From NCBI GenBank assembly GCA_000721275.1, contig JOFO01000046.1:1-45517 (forward strand): 45,517 nucleotides of DNA, in the 5' to 3' direction. Below the pieces are notes generated by a model. That model saw only the letters and a program-made list of their open reading frames with translations. It was not told the DNA's origin and did not search any database. Shown piece by piece: positions 15,432-23,938 of the stretch (position 1 is the stretch's first letter; the number at the start of each line of letters is the position of its first letter). This stretch comes from Microtetraspora glauca (lineage in GTDB: Bacteria > Actinomycetota > Actinomycetes > Streptomycetales > Streptomycetaceae). Made by a program: the position numbers and the translations under genes.

Positions 15432-17126
15432 ATGCGGCTGCGCGCACTGCTGGAGAACGACGCGCTCGGGCTGCGCCTGCTGGGCGGCGAGGACGAGCTG
15501 GACCGCTCCGTCCGCGGCGTGATGACCACGGACCTCAAGGATCCCAGCAGGTACCTGTCCGGCGGCGAGCTGGTCCTCACCGGCCTGGCCTGGCTGCGGG
15601 AGCCGGCCGACGCCGAGCCCTTCGTCCGGATCCTCGGGCAGGCCGGGGTGGCCGCGCTCGCGGCCGGCGAGGCCGAGCTGGGCGACATCCCCGACGATCT
15701 CGTACAGGCGTGTTCGCGCCACCGGCTGCCGCTGTTCGCGGTCAACGAATCCGTTGCGTTCGCGACGATCACCGAACACGTTGTTCGACAGGTCTCCGGC
15801 GAGCGGGCCGGCGACCTGGCGGCCGTGGTGGACCGGCACCGGCGCCTGATGACCTCGGGCCCGACGGGCGGCGGCCCGGAGGCCGTCCTGGACCTGCTCG
15901 GCTCGGACCTGGACCTGCGCGCGTGGGTCCTCTCCCCCACCGGGCGGCAGATCGCCGGCGCCGGCGAGCCGCTGGACCCGGCGCTCGCGGCGTCCCTGGC
16001 GGGCGAGCACCTGGCGGCCACCCGGACCGGCCGGCGCGGCCCGCACCGGCTGAGCGTGCGGGGGACGGCGTACTCGCTCTTCCCGATCCGGAACACCTCC
16101 CGGGCCGCCGCACCCGCCTCCCGGGACGTCCGCGAGACGGTGCTGTCGGACTGGCTGCTCGCCGTCGAGGCGGACGCCGGGGACTGGCCGGCCGCCCGGC
16201 TCGACCTGCTCCAGGGCGTCACCCAGCTGATCTCGGTGGAGCGGGACCGGCGCGACGCGGCCCGGACGGTGCGCCGCCGGCTCGCCCAGGAGGTGCTGGA
16301 GCTGGTGCAGACGGGCGCCGCGCCCGCCGAGATCGCCGCCCGGCTGCGGGTCGCCGCCCCGGTGCTGCTGCCGGGCCTCGGCGCGGCCCCGCACTGGCAG
16401 GTCGTCGTGGCCCGCGTCGAGTGGGACCAGGAGGGCGGCCAGCCGCCGGTGGAGCCCGGCCCGGTCACCCAGGCGCTGCTGGAGGAGATCCTGGTCGACC
16501 CGGCGACGGTGGGCGCCGACTCCGCCGACCGGATCGCGGTCGCCCACACCGGCGACGAGGCGATCGCGCTGGTGCCGCTGGCCGCCGGGCCGATCCCGGA
16601 GAGCGAGGACGACGGCCCGGCGCCCGCCCTGGGCCTGCACGCCGACGCCCTGCTGGCGGCGGTACGGGCTCCGCTGTCGGCCGGCCTCGCCGACGACGGG
16701 CGGCTGACGCTGGGCGTCTCGGCCGCCGTGCACTCGGCGGAGGGGCTGCGCGGCGCCCTGGAGGAGGCCCGGCACGCCCGCCGGGTGGCCGCCGCCCGCC
16801 CCGGCCGGGTGGCCGCCGCCGGCCACCACGAGCTGGCCTCGCACGTGCTGCTGCTGCCGTTCGTCCCGGACGACGTGCGGCGCGCCTTCACGGCCCGGCT
16901 GCTGGACCCGCTGCGGGACTACGACCGGCGCCACCGGGCGGAGCTGATCCCGACCCTGGAGGCGTTCCTGGACTGCGACGGCTCCTGGACGCGGTGCGCG
17001 ACCCGGCTGCACCTGCACGTGAACACGCTGCGCTACCGGGTGGGCCGGATCGAGCAGCTGACCGGGCGCGACCTGTCCCGCCTGGAGGACAAGCTGGACT
17101 TCTTCCTGGCCCTGCGGATGAGCTGA
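15432..17126 (+). CDS. PucR family transcriptional regulator of purine catabolism
   Basis: A 564-residue regulator with an N-terminal PucR domain (LLENDALGLRLLGGEDELDR, then a YLSGGELVLTG segment). A variable GGDEF-like middle region and a C-terminal PucR-type HTH follow (CATRLHLHVNTLRYRVGRIE, then LEDKLDFFLALRM). PucR proteins govern purine degradation and urate or allantoin genes. Its divergent placement beside xanthine dehydrogenase makes that operon the obvious target. ATG at 15432 starts exactly at the domain. GAAGGA lies upstream at a long spacing, so an upstream start is not excluded. Confidence 0.88.
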   Translation: MRLRALLENDALGLRLLGGEDELDRSVRGVMTTDLKDPSRYLSGGELVLTGLAWLREPADAEPFVRILGQAGVAALAAGEAELGDIPDDLVQACSRHRLPLFAVNESVAFATITEHVVRQVSGERAGDLAAVVDRHRRLMTSGPTGGGPEAVLDLLGSDLDLRAWVLSPTGRQIAGAGEPLDPALAASLAGEHLAATRTGRRGPHRLSVRGTAYSLFPIRNTSRAAAPASRDVRETVLSDWLLAVEADAGDWPAARLDLLQGVTQLISVERDRRDAARTVRRRLAQEVLELVQTGAAPAEIAARLRVAAPVLLPGLGAAPHWQVVVARVEWDQEGGQPPVEPGPVTQALLEEILVDPATVGADSADRIAVAHTGDEAIALVPLAAGPIPESEDDGPAPALGLHADALLAAVRAPLSAGLADDGRLTLGVSAAVHSAEGLRGALEEARHARRVAAARPGRVAAAGHHELASHVLLLPFVPDDVRRAFTARLLDPLRDYDRRHRAELIPTLEAFLDCDGSWTRCATRLHLHVNTLRYRVGRIEQLTGRDLSRLEDKLDFFLALRMS

Positions 17127-17422
17127 CCGCCCGCCCGCGGGCGATCCGGAATTCACTCCTTCGGTTGAGTCCGGAGGAGTGGCGGACGGACCCCGCGGCG
17201 GCCTCCGCCGCGCGGTCCGCCGCACCACCGCCCTCCCTGATCACCGCCGTGATCACGGGCATCGGCGGCCCCTGACGCCCCGTCGGACCCGGTTCCGGCG
17301 GGGCGTCACGGCGCTCCCACGGCTTTGTGAAATCTTTCACCCGACCCCTTGGCCGGGTACGTCCGTTCGTGCTGAGATGCCGTCCTACTCAACAGCTCGA
17401 TGGCGCGCTCGGGGAGGGCAAT
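17127..17422. other. intergenic region with inverted repeats between pucR and TPR-like gene
   Basis: No convincing gene is visible. Two elements stand out: TGATCAC-CGCC-GTGATCA at 17238-17255 (perfect 7-bp arms) and a Rex-like palindrome at 17325-17342. A short frame with GGAGGAG upstream (about 17179) runs on through the next gene in another frame and is not believable. Confidence 0.5.
17325..17342. promoter_or_regulatory. Rex-like redox operator
   Basis: TTGTGAAATCTTTCACCC contains a perfect 14-bp palindrome (GTGAAA-TC-TTTCAC). It matches the Streptomyces Rex consensus TGTGAA-N4-TTCACA at 11 of 12 fixed positions. It lies about 80 bases before the GTG of the TPR-like gene. Rex represses respiratory genes when NADH is low. 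Confidence 0.5.
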
Positions 17423-18226
17423 GTGGCGGACACCGCCATGTCTGGTTCCGAATCAGGGGGCGGCGCAGTTCCGTCCCCCGCCCACGGCAAGGAGACTCCG
17501 GTGGAGACCGCCGTGTGGCGGCTCCGCTCCCGCGGCTGCTGGGCCGACGCGGCGGCGCTGCTCGCCCCCCGCGCCCACGAACCGGCCGCCGCGCTCGAAC
17601 GGGCCGCGCTGCTGATCGAGCGCTGCCTCTACACCGAACAGGGCTGGGCCGAGGCCGAGGAGGCGCTGCGCGCCGCCGAGGCGGTCGCGAGCAGCGACGA
17701 GGAACGCGGGGCGGCGGCCTGCGAGCGTGGCCATCTCGCCTACGCCTCCACGCTGTTGGGGGTCCGGGACCGGGCCGACGAGGCCCGGATGGCGCTGGGC
17801 CGGGCGGCGGCGCTGATCGCCCCCTCGGAGCCGGGCCGGCCGCTGCTCGACTACCGGCGCGGGCTGATGGCGCAGAACCTGGGCGACTCCCCGCAGGCGG
17901 CCCGGGCGGCGTACCGGCGCGCGCACGCGGGGGCCGCCGCGCAGGGCGACTCGCTGCTGCTCTCCTCGACCTGGCGCCATCTCGCGGGCCTCGCGCTGCG
18001 CGAGGGCGAGCTGGCCGAGGCGCGGCACGGCTTCGCCGAATCGCTGCGGATCCGCGAGGAGTTGGGCTACCTCGTGGGGACGGCTCCGGCGCTGACGGCG
18101 CTGGCCGAGACGGAGACGGAACCGGAGGCGGGCCGGCTGCGCGCCGAGGCCCGCCGGCTCTTCCGGCTGCTGGGCGGCGTCCCCACCTGGCTGGCGTCCC
18201 AGCTCACGCCCCGTACCGCCCTGTGA
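17423..18226 (+). CDS. TPR-like helical repeat protein of unknown function
   Basis: A 267-residue, Ala/Arg/Glu-rich all-helical protein resembling tetratricopeptide or transcription-regulator-associated TPR arrays. Repeat-like segments include AWAEAEEALRAAE-type helices, QAARAAYRRAHAGAAAQGDS, LAGLALREGELAEARHGF and ESLRIREELG. No enzyme motif, membrane segment or signal is seen. GTG at 17423 is preceded by GGGAGGG at good spacing; an in-frame ATG lies five codons later. A Rex-like palindrome sits upstream. The convergent neighbour is a P-loop/propeller protein. The function is not known. Confidence 0.7.
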   Translation: MADTAMSGSESGGGAVPSPAHGKETPVETAVWRLRSRGCWADAAALLAPRAHEPAAALERAALLIERCLYTEQGWAEAEEALRAAEAVASSDEERGAAACERGHLAYASTLLGVRDRADEARMALGRAAALIAPSEPGRPLLDYRRGLMAQNLGDSPQAARAAYRRAHAGAAAQGDSLLLSSTWRHLAGLALREGELAEARHGFAESLRIREELGYLVGTAPALTALAETETEPEAGRLRAEARRLFRLLGGVPTWLASQLTPRTAL

Positions 18227-18244
18227 GAGCCACCTGAGGGGGCC

Positions 18245-19834
18245 TCACTTTCCTTGCGGCTCCAGGCAGATGAGGCTTTCGTCGGTGCCGACGAGCAGGG
18301 CGCCGGTGGCCGTGACGGCGACGGCGCGGACCGCCGGGCCCGGCCGGAAGGCGCGCCGCCGGCCGCCCTCGGCGGGGATCAGCTCGACCCGGCCGTCCGC
18401 CCAGGCCGCCGCGACGAGCGGGCCGCCGGGGGCGGGGGCGGCGTGCAGGGCGACGACCGGTGACCGGCGCTCGGCGAGCGGTTCGGGGACCGGCGGGCGC
18501 CCGGGCGTCCAGAGCCGTACGGTGCCGTCGGCACCGCCCGAGCAGACGAACGGCGTCTCGGAGTCGACGGCGGTCACGGCGGTGACCCGGCCGCTGTGCG
18601 AGGCGGCCTGGTGGAGGCCGTTGACGCCGAACGCGTGCACCGAGCCGAGCCGGTCCCCCACCACGACCGAGCCGGCGATGGCCGCGAGCGCGGTGCCGGG
18701 GTGCCGGGACAGGGTGGTGGAGACGGCCTCGGTGAGCCGTTCCAGATAGGGCGGGCGGGGCGCCGTGCCGCGTACGGTGTGCAGCCGGCCGCGCTCGTCG
18801 AGCAGCAGGACCGTGCCGTCGGCGGTGGGCGCGAGCGCGGTGATCCCGCCGCCGGCCCGGTGCGCGAGCCGTCCGGCGGCGGAGGCGTCGGCCTCCCGCA
18901 GCAGCCGGACGGTGCCGGTGCGGTCGCCGACCAGCACCAGCTCGGCGGAGGGCCCGCCGGCGGTGGCGCCGAGGACGGCGACCGGGCCCGGCCACGGCGG
19001 GGTGACGTCGCCCCGGTGCCGGGCCCACCGGACCCGCCACGGCGCCGGGGCCGCCCGCTCCGCGAGGGCCGGCCGCAGCCGGGGGTCGGCGCCGTCGCCG
19101 AGCGCGGTGAGCAGCACCAGCGCCCGGCCGGCCGGTCCGTCCGCCGCGCACAGCGCCTGTCCGGCCCGCAGCCAGGCGTCCCGCAGTCCGCCGTGGTCGT
19201 CGGCGGAGGCGGTCGCGTATCCGGTGGTGACGAGGAGCGGGTCGGCGGCGCAGACGGCGGCCGGGTCGGAGAGGTCCGGGAGCGGCGGCGCGGGCGGGGC
19301 GGACGGGGCGGCGGCGTCGCCGTCGCCGTCGAGGTCGACGACGGTGGTGCGGGCGGCCCGGGGCTGCCGGGTGCCGGTGCGGGCCTCCACCACGAGCCGC
19401 AGCCGGCCGAGTTCGGCGAGCCCGGCGAGCAGGTCGGCGACGGCGTCCGGTTCGGCGGCGGCGTGCAGGTCGGTGAGGAGGAGCACGGTCCGGCCGGTGC
19501 GGCGGGCCTCGCTGGTGGCGAGGGTGGGGGCGAGGTCGGCGGGGGTCCGGGCGACCACGCCGAGCCGGTCGGCGAGGGTCCAGGCGACGCCGAGGGCGCT
19601 CTGTCCGGCGAGCGGCACCAGGATCCGGTCGGTCCTGGCCCGGCCGCGCCGGGCCCGGGTCTCGTGCGCCGCGAGCCAGCCGAGCAGGGCGGTCTTGCCG
19701 CTGCCGGGGGCGCCGGTGACCAGGCACAGGCGGGGCGCGTCGGGGTCGGTGAGCCAGCCGAGCAGGGCGGCGGCCTCGGGGCGCGTACCGGAGGGTCGGC
19801 GTCCGTCCGGCGGGGACGGGATCGCGGACGGCAT
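18245..19834 (-). CDS. P-loop NTPase with C-terminal WD40-like beta-propeller
   Basis: A 529-residue protein. A Walker A motif, GAPGSGKT, is at residues 41-48, and a Walker-B-like VLLLTD is at 117-122. The C-terminal half (about 280-525) consists of repeated WD40-like blades such as SGRVTAVTAVDSETPFVCSG, GADGTVRLWTPG and VVALHAAPAPGG. This resembles a reduced STAND ATPase, with NTPase plus sensor propeller but no obvious effector domain. It has no signal or membrane segment. GAGG precedes the ATG at 19834. Its partner is unknown; the TPR-like gene converges on it with an 18-base gap. Confidence 0.65.
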   Translation of the reverse strand: MPSAIPSPPDGRRPSGTRPEAAALLGWLTDPDAPRLCLVTGAPGSGKTALLGWLAAHETRARRGRARTDRILVPLAGQSALGVAWTLADRLGVVARTPADLAPTLATSEARRTGRTVLLLTDLHAAAEPDAVADLLAGLAELGRLRLVVEARTGTRQPRAARTTVVDLDGDGDAAAPSAPPAPPLPDLSDPAAVCAADPLLVTTGYATASADDHGGLRDAWLRAGQALCAADGPAGRALVLLTALGDGADPRLRPALAERAAPAPWRVRWARHRGDVTPPWPGPVAVLGATAGGPSAELVLVGDRTGTVRLLREADASAAGRLAHRAGGGITALAPTADGTVLLLDERGRLHTVRGTAPRPPYLERLTEAVSTTLSRHPGTALAAIAGSVVVGDRLGSVHAFGVNGLHQAASHSGRVTAVTAVDSETPFVCSGGADGTVRLWTPGRPPVPEPLAERRSPVVALHAAPAPGGPLVAAAWADGRVELIPAEGGRRRAFRPGPAVRAVAVTATGALLVGTDESLICLEPQGK

Positions 19835-19897
19835 GGGGCGACCTCACGGGCGGCGCGGGCGAGCGGGCTGACGCCCCTGACCTTAGTGGGCGCGGGG

Positions 19898-19936
19898 CCC
19901 GGGGAGACCGCCCGTCGCGGGACCGGTCTCCCCGGG
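19898..19936 (-). terminator. hairpin terminator after the lipoprotein gene
   Basis: CCCGGGGAGACCG and CGGTCTCCCCGGG form perfect 13-bp arms around a 13-base loop. They begin 5 bases beyond the stop codon of the minus-strand lipoprotein gene. Confidence 0.7.
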
Positions 19937-19941
19937 GGGTG

Positions 19942-20598
19942 TCACTTCTTCGGGTCGTGGCCGGCCGCGATGGTCCTGATCCGGTCGGCCTGCATCCGGG
20001 CGGCGGTCTGGACGTTCTCGGCGGTGACGCCGCTGCCGGCGACGGCGGAGACGACGGAGCCGACGCGCATGTAGACGTGCGTCCCGGCCGGGTCGGCGTA
20101 GGTGAAGGCGTCGGTGGTGTCGGCGCCGCTGTCGAAGGAGACCGGCTTCACGGAGCGGCGCTTCTCGACGTCGGGCTTCTTCCAGCCGGCGGTCATCTTC
20201 TCGACGTGGGCGGTGGCCTGCTCCTGGGTGCCGAAGACGAGGAGCGTGAAGTCGATCCGGTCCTCGGACGAGGAGCCGCGGACCACGCTCTCCTTCAGTC
20301 CGGCGACGGTCACGCCGTCGCAGGTGGCGTCCGTCCGCTTGGCGCACAGCTCGGCGGCGTCGGCGCCCTGGGCGGTGACCGGTTCGCCGCCCACGTAGAC
20401 GTCACCGATGTCGGAGTTCCGCGGCAGCGCGCGGAGCAGTCCGGTGGCGTCGAGGGAGATGTTCGCGCCCTCTCCCGTGGCCTCGTCGAGCGCGTCGAGC
20501 GCGTCGCCCGCTCCGCAGCCCGTCAGGCCGGTCAGCAGCGCCGCCGCGACGGCCGCACCCCGTAAACCTGTCCTCGTCGTCCGCGTCATCGGAGTCAT
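19942..20598 (-). CDS. putative secreted lipoprotein, function unknown
   Basis: A 218-residue protein with a lipoprotein signal: basic N-terminus, hydrophobic LRGAAVAAALLTG, then the lipobox LTGC with Cys28 as the lipidated residue. The mature part has two further cysteines (LCAKRTDATC) and an alpha/beta composition typical of small actinobacterial extracytoplasmic domains. No catalytic motif is seen. I chose ATG at 20598 because GGGGGAA lies 6 bases upstream; the frame can run to 20631. A strong terminator follows, so it is probably monocistronic. Confidence 0.75.
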   Translation of the reverse strand: MTPMTRTTRTGLRGAAVAAALLTGLTGCGAGDALDALDEATGEGANISLDATGLLRALPRNSDIGDVYVGGEPVTAQGADAAELCAKRTDATCDGVTVAGLKESVVRGSSSEDRIDFTLLVFGTQEQATAHVEKMTAGWKKPDVEKRRSVKPVSFDSGADTTDAFTYADPAGTHVYMRVGSVVSAVAGSGVTAENVQTAARMQADRIRTIAAGHDPKK

Positions 20599-20661
20599 CC
20601 GAATTCCCCCTGGGTCCCTTGGGATTGACATGATCGATCCACCCTAACCGGGGGCGGTGCC

Positions 20662-21525
20662 TCAGCCGTCGGAGCCGGTGAAGTGTTCACGTACCAGTCG
20701 CTCGACGACCGGCAGGTCCTGGGATGTGAGGGCGTCGAGGAGCGCGGAGTGCTCGGCGGCGTCCGCGACGAGGTCCGCGTGGCGCGGGACCGGGGCGCTG
20801 AGGAGCGGCCACTGGGAGCGCCGGTGCAGGTCGTCGGCGATGGCCAGGAGCTGGTCGTTGCCGGCGAGGGCGAGGACCGCGCGGTGGAAGGCGCGATCGG
20901 TCTCGGCGTAGTGGGCGCGGTCGCCGCGGGCCGCGGCGGCGCCGGTGGCCTCGGCGAGCGGGCGGAGCTCCGCCCAGCGGCCGGCCGGGACGGTGCGGGC
21001 CAGCCGGAGCATGACGGGGACCTCGATCAGCGCCCGTACCTCGGCCAGCTCGGCCAGCTCGCGGGCGGTGCGGACGATCACCCGGAAGCCGCGGTTGGGG
21101 ACGACCTCGACGGCGCCCTCGACGGCGAGCCGCTGCATGGCCTCCCGGACCGGGGTCGCGGACACGCCGAACCGCTCGCCGAGGACGGGCGCGGAGTACA
21201 CCTCGCCGGGGCGCAGCTCGCCGGCGACCAGGGCGGTCCGCAGGGCGTCGAGGATCTGGCCCCGGACGGAGTGGCGCCGCACGGTGCGCGGGCCGTCGCC
21301 GGGGAAGGGGTACGGGGCCTCGCCGTGGGTGTGCTCGCCGCGGGCCTGCTCGGCCCCGGGGCCGCGGGCGGGGCGGGGCTGCTCGCCGCGGGCCTGGCCG
21401 GGGACGCGGGCGGTGCCGGCGGTCCCGTACGCGTCGTCCCGCCGCCCGTCGCCGGGGTCCCCGGGGTCGCCGAATCGCACGGACGCCCCGTCCGTCGCCC
21501 GCTCGCGCGCTGCGCCCTGCTCCAC
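20662..21525 (-). CDS. GntR family regulator with FCD domain
   Basis: A 287-residue FadR/VanR-type GntR regulator. The winged HTH (about residues 85-150) contains VRGQILDALRTALVAGELRP, then FGVSATPVREAMQRLAVEGA. The FCD ligand domain follows with EVRALIEVPVMLRLAR, AETDRAFHRAVLALAGND and AAEHSALLDALTSQDL. Such proteins sense small carboxylates. The first 80 or so residues are a disordered Gly/Pro/Arg-rich extension, unusual for the family. AGGAGG 6 bases before GTG at 21525 supports this long start. It is divergent from the FhuF-like gene. Confidence 0.8.
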   Translation of the reverse strand: MEQGAARERATDGASVRFGDPGDPGDGRRDDAYGTAGTARVPGQARGEQPRPARGPGAEQARGEHTHGEAPYPFPGDGPRTVRRHSVRGQILDALRTALVAGELRPGEVYSAPVLGERFGVSATPVREAMQRLAVEGAVEVVPNRGFRVIVRTARELAELAEVRALIEVPVMLRLARTVPAGRWAELRPLAEATGAAAARGDRAHYAETDRAFHRAVLALAGNDQLLAIADDLHRRSQWPLLSAPVPRHADLVADAAEHSALLDALTSQDLPVVERLVREHFTGSDG

Positions 21526-21674
21526 CCGGGTCCTCCTGCGGCCTCGTGCCGGGCCCGGCTCGCGATACCGGGGTCCCCTGTGCACCATAGGCGAACGGAC
21601 CGTTCCGCGGCGCCGCGCCCGGAGGCGCAGGTGGGGAGGGGTCACCAGGTGGTGAGACGCGATGCCGTTTCGGG

Positions 21675-21693
21675 TAAGGTAAGGCTAACCTGC
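21675..21693. promoter_or_regulatory. iron box (DmdR/IdeR-type operator)
   Basis: TAAGGTAAGGCTAACCTGC matches the actinobacterial iron-box consensus TTAGGTTAGGCTAACCTAA at 15 of 19 positions, including the central AGGCTAACCT. It lies 26 bases upstream of the FhuF-like start. Iron-loaded DmdR1 would repress this promoter. Confidence 0.8.
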
Positions 21694-21718
21694 TAACGAT
21701 CGCGATTCGGTGGTCCGC

Positions 21719-22588
21719 ATGACCGTCCCCGCCCTGCTGCCTTCCCCGCCCGCCTCACCCGTCGCGGCGGCGTACGCCCGGCTCACCGAGGTGTTCCCCG
21801 GCCTGGGCGTGGACGAGACCGCCGGGGACGCGCCGCTGCCGAGCGGCGCCGGCTGGGTCCGGGCCGGCGACCTCGCCGCCGGCGGGGTCGCCCTGGACGC
21901 CTTCCTCGCCTGGGACGACGCGCAGGTGCTCCGGGACTACGGGCAGCGGGCCCGCCCCGACGTCGTCGCGAGCTTCGGGCTGCACCGGTACGCCTGGCCC
22001 GCCTGCCTCCTGGTGACCGTCCCCTGGTTCCTGCACCGCCGGGTCCCCCGGCTGCCCGCCGGCGCCGTCTCCTTCCAGCGGACCCGGGGCCGGATGGCGG
22101 TCCGCGTCGAGGAGTTCGCCTGCCTCCCCGGCGACCCCGCCGCCGCGCTGCCCGGTGCCCGGGTGGTCGCGGACGAGGACGCCCTGCGCGCCGAGGTGCG
22201 CGCCTCGCTCGCCGAGCACTTCGAGGCCCTGCTCGCCGGCTTCGGTCCGCGGATGCGGCGCGGCCGGCGGGCCCTGTGGGGCATGGTGACGGACGAGATC
22301 GTGGAGAGCCTCTGGTACATCGGCGCCCTGCTCGGCGAGGAGGAGCGGGCGATGGCCGAGCTGGAGGCGCTGCTGCCGGGGTCGGGCGGCAGGCCGGAGA
22401 AGCCGTACGCGGGCGGCGCCGGGTTCCGTCCGCTGCCGGGCGCCGAGGGGCCGGACGGCGCGCCGCGGCCCACCCGGGACCGGGTCGCCTGCTGCTTCTT
22501 CTACACGCTGCGCCCCGAGGACACCTGTCTCACCTGTCCGCGCACCTGTGACGCCGAGCGGGTCCGGCGGCTCGCGGCGACCGCCTGA
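21719..22588 (+). CDS. FhuF-like ferric-siderophore reductase
   Basis: A 289-residue protein whose C-terminus carries the [2Fe-2S] cysteine pattern of FhuF: Cys258, Cys259, Cys270 and Cys273 (CCFFYTLRPEDTCLTC), with an extra Cys277. FhuF-like proteins reduce iron from siderophores such as ferrioxamine in the cytoplasm. The iron box 26 bases upstream supports this. The rest has no other domain. ATG at 21719 is chosen; GTG at 21710 is in frame. Neither has a good ribosome-binding site, so the message may be leaderless or nearly so. Confidence 0.8.
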   Translation: MTVPALLPSPPASPVAAAYARLTEVFPGLGVDETAGDAPLPSGAGWVRAGDLAAGGVALDAFLAWDDAQVLRDYGQRARPDVVASFGLHRYAWPACLLVTVPWFLHRRVPRLPAGAVSFQRTRGRMAVRVEEFACLPGDPAAALPGARVVADEDALRAEVRASLAEHFEALLAGFGPRMRRGRRALWGMVTDEIVESLWYIGALLGEEERAMAELEALLPGSGGRPEKPYAGGAGFRPLPGAEGPDGAPRPTRDRVACCFFYTLRPEDTCLTCPRTCDAERVRRLAATA

Positions 22589-22801
22589 GCCGTCCGCCGC
22601 CCCACCCGCCTCACACCACCCGCACGAGTGACGCGAATCGAACACAACTCCCGCTTCACCGAACTCCGTTCGAGCAGAAGGTACCTATTCGTATGCCCTG
22701 AGCCCCCGTTGGCGTGCTCTTGCCCCGAAACCCCGTGAGCCCGCCGGTCGGTCGGACAGTATGGGCGGCCAAACGCCCCACTGCGATGCGAGGGACACCG
22801 C

Positions 22802-23887
22802 ATGAGACTGACCGACATATCGCTGGACTGGCTGCTTCCGGGCGGCGTGATGGTGGCCGGCATCCTGACGGCGGTGGCGGTGCTCGCGCGCGGCAGGCGC
22901 GCCGGTGACCAGGCCGCGGCCGAGGACTCCTGGGAGCGCAGCGAGGAGCGGCGCAGACGCAAGGAGGCCATCTACGGATTCGCCTCGTACGGGCTGCTGT
23001 TCTGCTGCGCCGCCGTCGCGGCGGCGCTCTCCTTCCACGGCCTGGTCGGCTTCGGCCGGCAGAACCTCAACCTGACCGGCGGCTGGGAGTACCTGGTGCC
23101 GTTCGGCCTCGACGGGGCCGCGATGTTCTGCTCGGTGCTCGCCGTCCGCGAGGCCAGCCACGGTGACGCGGCCCTCGGCTCGCGCCTCCTGGTGTGGCTC
23201 TTCGCGGGCGCGGCGGCCTGGTTCAACTGGGTGCACGCGCCGCGCGGCCTCGGCCACGACGGGGCCCCGCAGTTCTTCGCGGGGATGTCCCTGTCGGCGG
23301 CGGTCCTCTTCGACCGGGCGCTGAAGCAGACCCGCCGGGCGGCGCTGCGCGAGCAGGGCCTGGTGCCCCGCCCGCTGCCGCAGATCCGGATCGTGCGCTG
23401 GCTCCGGGCCCCCCGGGAGACCTTCGCCGCCTGGTCGCTGATGCTGCTGGAGGGCGTACGGACCCTGGACGAGGCCGTGGACGAGGTCCGGGAGGACCGG
23501 CGGGAGAAGGAGCAGAACCGGATCCGCCGGCGGGAGCAGGCCAAGCTCGACCGGGCGCGGATCAAGGCGCTCAACCGCCAGCACCGGGCCTTCGGGCGCG
23601 GCGGGCGGCAGGTGGAGGTGGCGGCGCTGTCCGCCACCGCCGGGACCTCCGGGGGTCAGGCCCCGGGGTCCGGGCCGGGTTCCGCGACGGCCGCGGTGTC
23701 CGCCGCCGTCGCGGAACCCGCCATAGCGGACCCGGGACAACTGCCGCTGCGCCCCCGGCCCTCCCTGCAAGCCGTCCGCCACGATGAGCCCCGGCGGGTG
23801 GACCTCACCGCCGAGGACGACACCCAGGGGCTGCTGCTCGACGATCTGGAGGCGAAGATCTCCGAGATGGAGCGGAAGCTCGGCTGA
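22802..23887 (+). CDS. DUF2637 membrane protein (SpdB-like)
   Basis: A 361-residue membrane protein. It has about four hydrophobic segments: GGVMVAGILTAVAVLA, YGLLFCCAAVAAALSF, YLVPFGLDGAAMFCSVLAV, and LLVWLFAGAAAWFNW with the following helix. A charged Arg/Glu-rich coiled-coil region comes next (REDRREKEQNRIRRREQAKL) and a low-complexity tail. This is the DUF2637 architecture, known from Streptomyces chromosomes and conjugative-plasmid spread genes. No transfer genes are nearby, so the chromosomal role is unknown. GCGAGGGACACCGC precedes the ATG. The 213-base upstream gap shows only a CGAAC-TCC-GTTCG repeat at 22660-22672. Confidence 0.8.
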   Translation: MRLTDISLDWLLPGGVMVAGILTAVAVLARGRRAGDQAAAEDSWERSEERRRRKEAIYGFASYGLLFCCAAVAAALSFHGLVGFGRQNLNLTGGWEYLVPFGLDGAAMFCSVLAVREASHGDAALGSRLLVWLFAGAAAWFNWVHAPRGLGHDGAPQFFAGMSLSAAVLFDRALKQTRRAALREQGLVPRPLPQIRIVRWLRAPRETFAAWSLMLLEGVRTLDEAVDEVREDRREKEQNRIRRREQAKLDRARIKALNRQHRAFGRGGRQVEVAALSATAGTSGGQAPGSGPGSATAAVSAAVAEPAIADPGQLPLRPRPSLQAVRHDEPRRVDLTAEDDTQGLLLDDLEAKISEMERKLG

Positions 23888-23901
23888 CGGACCGCGTCAC
23901 C

Positions 23902-23938
23902 GCACGGCGGGGCCGCCTCTCAGGCGGCCCCGCCGTGC
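23902..23938. terminator. 17-bp hairpin shared by convergent genes
   Basis: GCACGGCGGGGCCGCCT and its exact complement flank a 3-base loop. It starts 15 bases after the DUF2637 stop and includes the last codons and the stop of the convergent HATPase gene. It is an excellent terminator for the plus strand. Confidence 0.85.

Noticed and set aside
17179..18237. Plus-strand ORF with GGAGGAG upstream after pucR
   Set aside because: It runs through the TPR gene in another frame and has Arg/Gly-rich shadow composition; the TPR frame has the better start and repeats.
22660..22672. CGAAC-TCC-GTTCG as a LexA (SOS) box before the DUF2637 gene
   Set aside because: Actinobacterial LexA sites need four bases between TCGAAC and GTTCGA; here there are three and the outer T is missing.
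22802..23887. Integrated conjugative element, because DUF2637/SpdB-like genes occur on such elements
   Set aside because: No integrase, replication, FtsK-like transfer gene or attachment site nearby; the surrounding genes are ordinary chromosomal ones.
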